Source of the DNA: JAVBOW01 sp031550125
Lineage (GTDB): Bacteria; Bacteroidota; Bacteroidia; Bacteroidales; Rikenellaceae
Direction of reading: 5' to 3'
DNA length: 64,000 bases
NCBI GenBank assembly: GCA_031550125.1
Contig: JAVBOW010000004.1
Coordinates: 14,312 to 78,311, forward strand
Below are positions 61,576 through 64,000 of the stretch, piece after piece (within the stretch, counting starts at the first letter, position 1; the number at the start of each line of letters is the position of its first letter). A program made the translations under genes and the position numbers. The notes beneath the pieces were generated by a model. The model was given only the letters and a program-made list of their open reading frames with translations, was not told the origin of the DNA and did no database searches.

Positions 61576-62967
61576 ATGGTAAAACAAATGCAACAGAAAT
61601 TCAGGGAGTCGGCGGCCATGCGCTGGACGGTGCTGGCGTTCGTCTCCTTCACGATGCTCTCGGGGTATCTTATCTCGGACATCATGTCGCCGCTCGAAAC
61701 CCTGTGCGAGCAACAATTAGGCTGGGACGGCAGCGCCTACAGCATCTACACGAGCGCCTACGGCTGGTTCAACGTCTTCCTCCTTATGCTCATCTTCGTG
61801 GGTATGATCCTCGACAAGGTGGGTCCGCGCATCACCGGAGTGCTGGCCGTGGGGCTTATGATCGTCGGTACGGGAATGCAATACTGGGCCATGTCGCACG
61901 ATTTCGCAGGCGCTATGGTAAACATCGACATCTTCGGATGGCACATTCTTTCGTGGACGGCCAATCTTTTCTGGGCCGCGCTGGGCTTCGCCGTATTCGG
62001 CGTGGGCATCGAACTCATAGGCATCACCGCCAATAAGATAGTGGTGCAATGGTTTTCGGGCAGCTCGCTCGCCCTGGCCCTCGGCCTGAACGTGGCAGCA
62101 GGGCGTATAGGCACTGCGCTGGCGCTGTTCGGAGCCAAGCCCTTCGCCTCGTGGATAGGCCACGTCTCGGCGCCCATGGGCATGGGCCTTATAATGCTGT
62201 GCATAGGACTGCTGACGTTCTGCATATATATAATGATGGACCGCAAGGCACACGGCGCGGAGGTAAAGGCCGAGATTAATCCCGAGGACAAATTCAAGAT
62301 CAGCGACATCGGAAAGATCTTGTCCATACGCGGATTCTGGTACATAGCCATACTGTGCGTGCTGTTCTACTCGGCCGTCTTCCCGTTCCTCAAGTACGCC
62401 GTCAACCTGATGGTGCAGAAGTTCCACCTTTCGAGCGCCTGGGCCGGAGCCATCCCCGCCCTGATGCCTATGGGCAACATACTTATGACCCCGCTGTTCG
62501 GCAGCATATACGACAAGAAAGGGCGCGGCGCGACGATAATGATAATAGGCGCAGTTCTGCTGCTGACCGTACACCTGCTCTTCTCGCTGCCGGGCCTCAA
62601 CAGCCTGTGGCAGGCTGTAGCGCTGATAATACTGCTGGGCGTGGCCTTCTCGCTGGTGCCTTCGGCCATGTGGCCTTCGGTTCCCAAGATCATTCCCTAC
62701 AGGATGCTCGGCACGGCCTTTTCGCTCATATTCTGGATACAGAACTGGGGCCTTATGGGTGTACCGCTGCTGATCGGCTGGATACGCGGCAAAAACATAA
62801 CCGGCACGATAATAGTGGACGGACAGGAAGTTACGGCCTATGACTATACCATGCCCATGCTCACCTTCGCCATGTTCGGCGTGGCCTCTATAATATTCGC
62901 CCTGCTGCTCAGGCACGAGGACAGGCGCAAAGGCTACGGGCTGGAGAGACCCAACATCGAAAAATAG
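61576..62967 (+). CDS. MFS transporter
   Basis: 463 residues with 12 predicted membrane helices in two halves. The loop between helices 2 and 3 has GMILDKVGPRITG, a variant of the MFS G-x-x-x-D-R/K motif, and the second half has GSIYDKKGRGA at the equivalent place. It resembles the OFA/oxalate-formate-like and MFSD1-like groups; the substrate is not readable. It lies 48 bases after the TPR gene and may share its transcript. The dispersed repeat begins at its stop. Confidence 0.85.
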   Translation: MVKQMQQKFRESAAMRWTVLAFVSFTMLSGYLISDIMSPLETLCEQQLGWDGSAYSIYTSAYGWFNVFLLMLIFVGMILDKVGPRITGVLAVGLMIVGTGMQYWAMSHDFAGAMVNIDIFGWHILSWTANLFWAALGFAVFGVGIELIGITANKIVVQWFSGSSLALALGLNVAAGRIGTALALFGAKPFASWIGHVSAPMGMGLIMLCIGLLTFCIYIMMDRKAHGAEVKAEINPEDKFKISDIGKILSIRGFWYIAILCVLFYSAVFPFLKYAVNLMVQKFHLSSAWAGAIPALMPMGNILMTPLFGSIYDKKGRGATIMIIGAVLLLTVHLLFSLPGLNSLWQAVALIILLGVAFSLVPSAMWPSVPKIIPYRMLGTAFSLIFWIQNWGLMGVPLLIGWIRGKNITGTIIVDGQEVTAYDYTMPMLTFAMFGVASIIFALLLRHEDRRKGYGLERPNIEK

Positions 62968-63085
62968 GACCAGTCTGAAAAACAGGTTGGCGTAAAGATG
63001 CGCGGCGCAAGAAAACGCTGCTCCTTTCGATAACGACGCTGCGCGATATGCGCGGCCAACATATAATTGAGATTCATCCGAAAAA
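62967..63085 (+). repeat. Dispersed intergenic repeat, copy D (hybrid of both modules)
   Basis: Begins GACCAGTCTGAAAAACAGG and TTGGCGTAAAGATGCGCGGCGC like copies C and E. It then switches after CGACGCTGCGC to ATATGCGCGGCCAACATATA and ATTGAG, the end seen in copies A and B. It therefore links the two groups. Confidence 0.8.
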
Positions 63086-63102
63086 TAACAGCGTACGATT
63101 CA

Positions 63103-63135
63103 GGATGGGGCGTTTTATGACGCCCCATCCTTTTT
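63103..63135 (+). terminator. Intrinsic terminator after the MFS gene
   Basis: GGATGGGGCG pairs with CGCCCCATCC around an eight-base loop, followed by TTTTT. Confidence 0.92.
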
Positions 63136-63174
63136 CTGTGGCATCAACCTTGCTACCTTATCCGGAAATTTCCT

Positions 63175-63182
63175 TAATTTTG
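63175..63182 (+). promoter_or_regulatory. -7 box for ridA
   Basis: TAATTTTG fits TAnnTTTG and gives a leader of about 12 bases. A CTTG at 63149-63152 is 22 bases upstream, slightly beyond the usual spacing. Confidence 0.5.
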
Positions 63183-63200
63183 CAATCAAACTAAACAGTC

Positions 63201-63593
63201 ATGACAAAAAGGATAATAAAAACAGACAACGCCCCGCACGCCGTAGGGCCTTACTCCCAGGCGGTGGAAGCGCGCGGAGTGCTTTTCGTATCGGGGCAGC
63301 TGCCCATCAACCCGCACGACGGCTCGATGCCCGAGACCATAGAAACGCAGACGACGCAATGCCTTAACAACGTATCGGCCATCCTGCGCGAGGCTGGATA
63401 CTCGTTGCACGACGTTGTGCGATGCACCGTCCTGCTGGCCGACATGGCCGATTTCGGCGCGATGAACAGCATCTACAGCCAGTTCTACACCAAAGACATG
63501 CCCGCCCGCGTCTGCTACCAGGTGGCGCGCCTGCCGATGAACGCCAAGGTGGAGATAGAGACACTGGCGGTGAAGGACCCCATCAAAGCCTGA
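63201..63593 (+). CDS. ridA: RidA family 2-iminobutanoate/2-iminopropanoate deaminase
   Basis: Hydrolyses reactive enamines and imines released by PLP enzymes, protecting other PLP enzymes. 130 residues with the full RidA signature: AVGPYSQAVEA (about 14-24), LFVSGQLPINP, and the C-terminal PARVCYQVARLPMNAKVEIE with the catalytic Arg. Length and motifs match the trimeric YjgF/RidA proteins. It has its own -7 box and terminator. Confidence 0.95.
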   Translation: MTKRIIKTDNAPHAVGPYSQAVEARGVLFVSGQLPINPHDGSMPETIETQTTQCLNNVSAILREAGYSLHDVVRCTVLLADMADFGAMNSIYSQFYTKDMPARVCYQVARLPMNAKVEIETLAVKDPIKA

Positions 63594-63610
63594 CATACAG
63601 TACGTTTTAA

Positions 63611-63650
63611 ACGAAAAAGGATATATCCCGCGGGATATATCCTTTTTCGT
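63611..63650. terminator. 40-base perfect palindrome terminator after ridA
   Basis: Positions 63611-63630 are the exact reverse complement of 63631-63650. The right arm ends in CCTTTTTCGTTTTC, so it works as an intrinsic terminator and reads equally from both sides. Confidence 0.9.
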
Positions 63651-63655
63651 TTTCG

Positions 63656-64000
63656 GATCAGCCTGAAAAACAGGTTGGCGTTAAGATGTGCGGCGCGGGA
63701 AAACGCTGCGCCTTACGGCAACGACGCTGCGCATAGCGTGCGTCAGGTTTCGCTTATCGTTGGAGTTTCAAACCGGAGCGGAATGAAGTCCGTGAGGATT
63801 TGAGATGAAAGGATAAAAGAAAGATGATGCGCGGCGAGGGAAAGCGCCGCGCCTTACGGCAACGACGCTGCGCATAGCGTGCGTCAGGTTTCGCTTATCG
63901 TTGGAGTTTCAAACCGGAGCGGACTGAAGTCCGTGAGGATTTGAGATGAAAGGATAAAAGAAAGATGATGCGCGGCGAGGGAAAGCGCCGCGCCTTACGG
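63656..64000 (+). repeat. Dispersed intergenic repeat, copy E, expanded to a 141-bp tandem array
   Basis: No gene is present. After the shared left module (GCCTGAAAAACAGG, then TTGGCGTTAAGATGTGCGGCGC), a unit begins at CCTTACGGCA (63711) and recurs at 63852 and again at 63993, a period of 141 bases. The second unit is nearly identical to the first; one change is GGAATG to GGACTG. Each unit contains the inverted repeats GCGCGGCG/CGCCGCGC and CGGACT/AGTCCG (broken in the first unit). The array continues past the window end. Confidence 0.92.

Noticed and set aside
63700..64000. Possible CRISPR array in the tandem repeats at the right edge
   Set aside because: The period is 141 bases with near-identical whole units; there are no short repeats separated by unique spacers and no cas genes.

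Overview
The window looks like a chromosomal housekeeping segment of a high-GC member of the Bacteroidota, most likely Bacteroidales and close to Alistipes (Rikenellaceae). The assignment is inference from several signs. Start sites lack Shine-Dalgarno sequences. Promoters match TTTG-N19/20-TAnnTTTG. The gene set is typical of the phylum: SecD-SecF fusion, MsrB-MsrA fusion, GldH, DUF4924, PSP1-GldH-TrmB cluster, RseC-Rnf operon, two-subunit methylmalonyl-CoA mutase and a CdaA-type diadenylate cyclase. There is no rRNA operon, prophage, CRISPR array or complete insertion sequence. The left part has two tRNA genes, Leu(GAG) and Phe(GAA).

Layout. 1-8 kb: pirin, HAD phosphatase, tRNA-Leu with an unusual structured leader, ribosomal protein L25, peptidyl-tRNA hydrolase, an S4 RNA-binding protein, a TPR protein with a DUF2723-like soluble domain, DUF4924 and a convergent NAD synthase whose amidase domain lacks its cysteine. 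7.8-8.7 kb: tRNA-Phe followed by about 800 bp of AT-richer remnant DNA, bounded by a direct repeat of the tRNA 3' end. 8.8-20.5 kb: MsrBA, an Uup-type ABC-F ATPase, a secreted HAD lipoprotein, dihydroorotase with a polyprenol-phosphate sugar transferase, a flavoprotein coupled to a large outer-membrane barrel, and a PepSY-like protein. 21-33.7 kb: methylmalonyl-CoA mutase (propionate/succinate route), PdxB, PyrD, CreD, CinA, a GH51 arabinofuranosidase and a membrane metallophosphoesterase. 33.9-39.3 kb: rseC-rnfBCDGEA, a complete Rnf ferredoxin:NAD+ ion pump. 39.4-49.4 kb: a P1B metal ATPase divergent from a MATE exporter, then a PSP1-gldH-trmB-ubiD-helicase run with 1-4 bp overlaps at the last three junctions. 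49.5-64 kb: O-acetylhomoserine sulfhydrylase, a polytopic membrane protein, SecDF, a small barrel, CdaA, an OmpA lipoprotein, PurA, a TPR lipid-exported protein, an MFS carrier and RidA.

The genes fit an anaerobic gut-type fermenter: Rnf and methylmalonyl-CoA mutase serve redox and propionate metabolism, while pyrC, pyrD, purA, nadE, pdxB and metY cover biosynthesis. No dedicated defence or secondary-metabolite system is visible. The least explained DNA is a dispersed, structured intergenic repeat family with five copies here (about 11.9, 13.2, 57.2, 63.0 and 63.7-64.0 kb). The last copy becomes a 141-bp tandem array that runs off the window edge.
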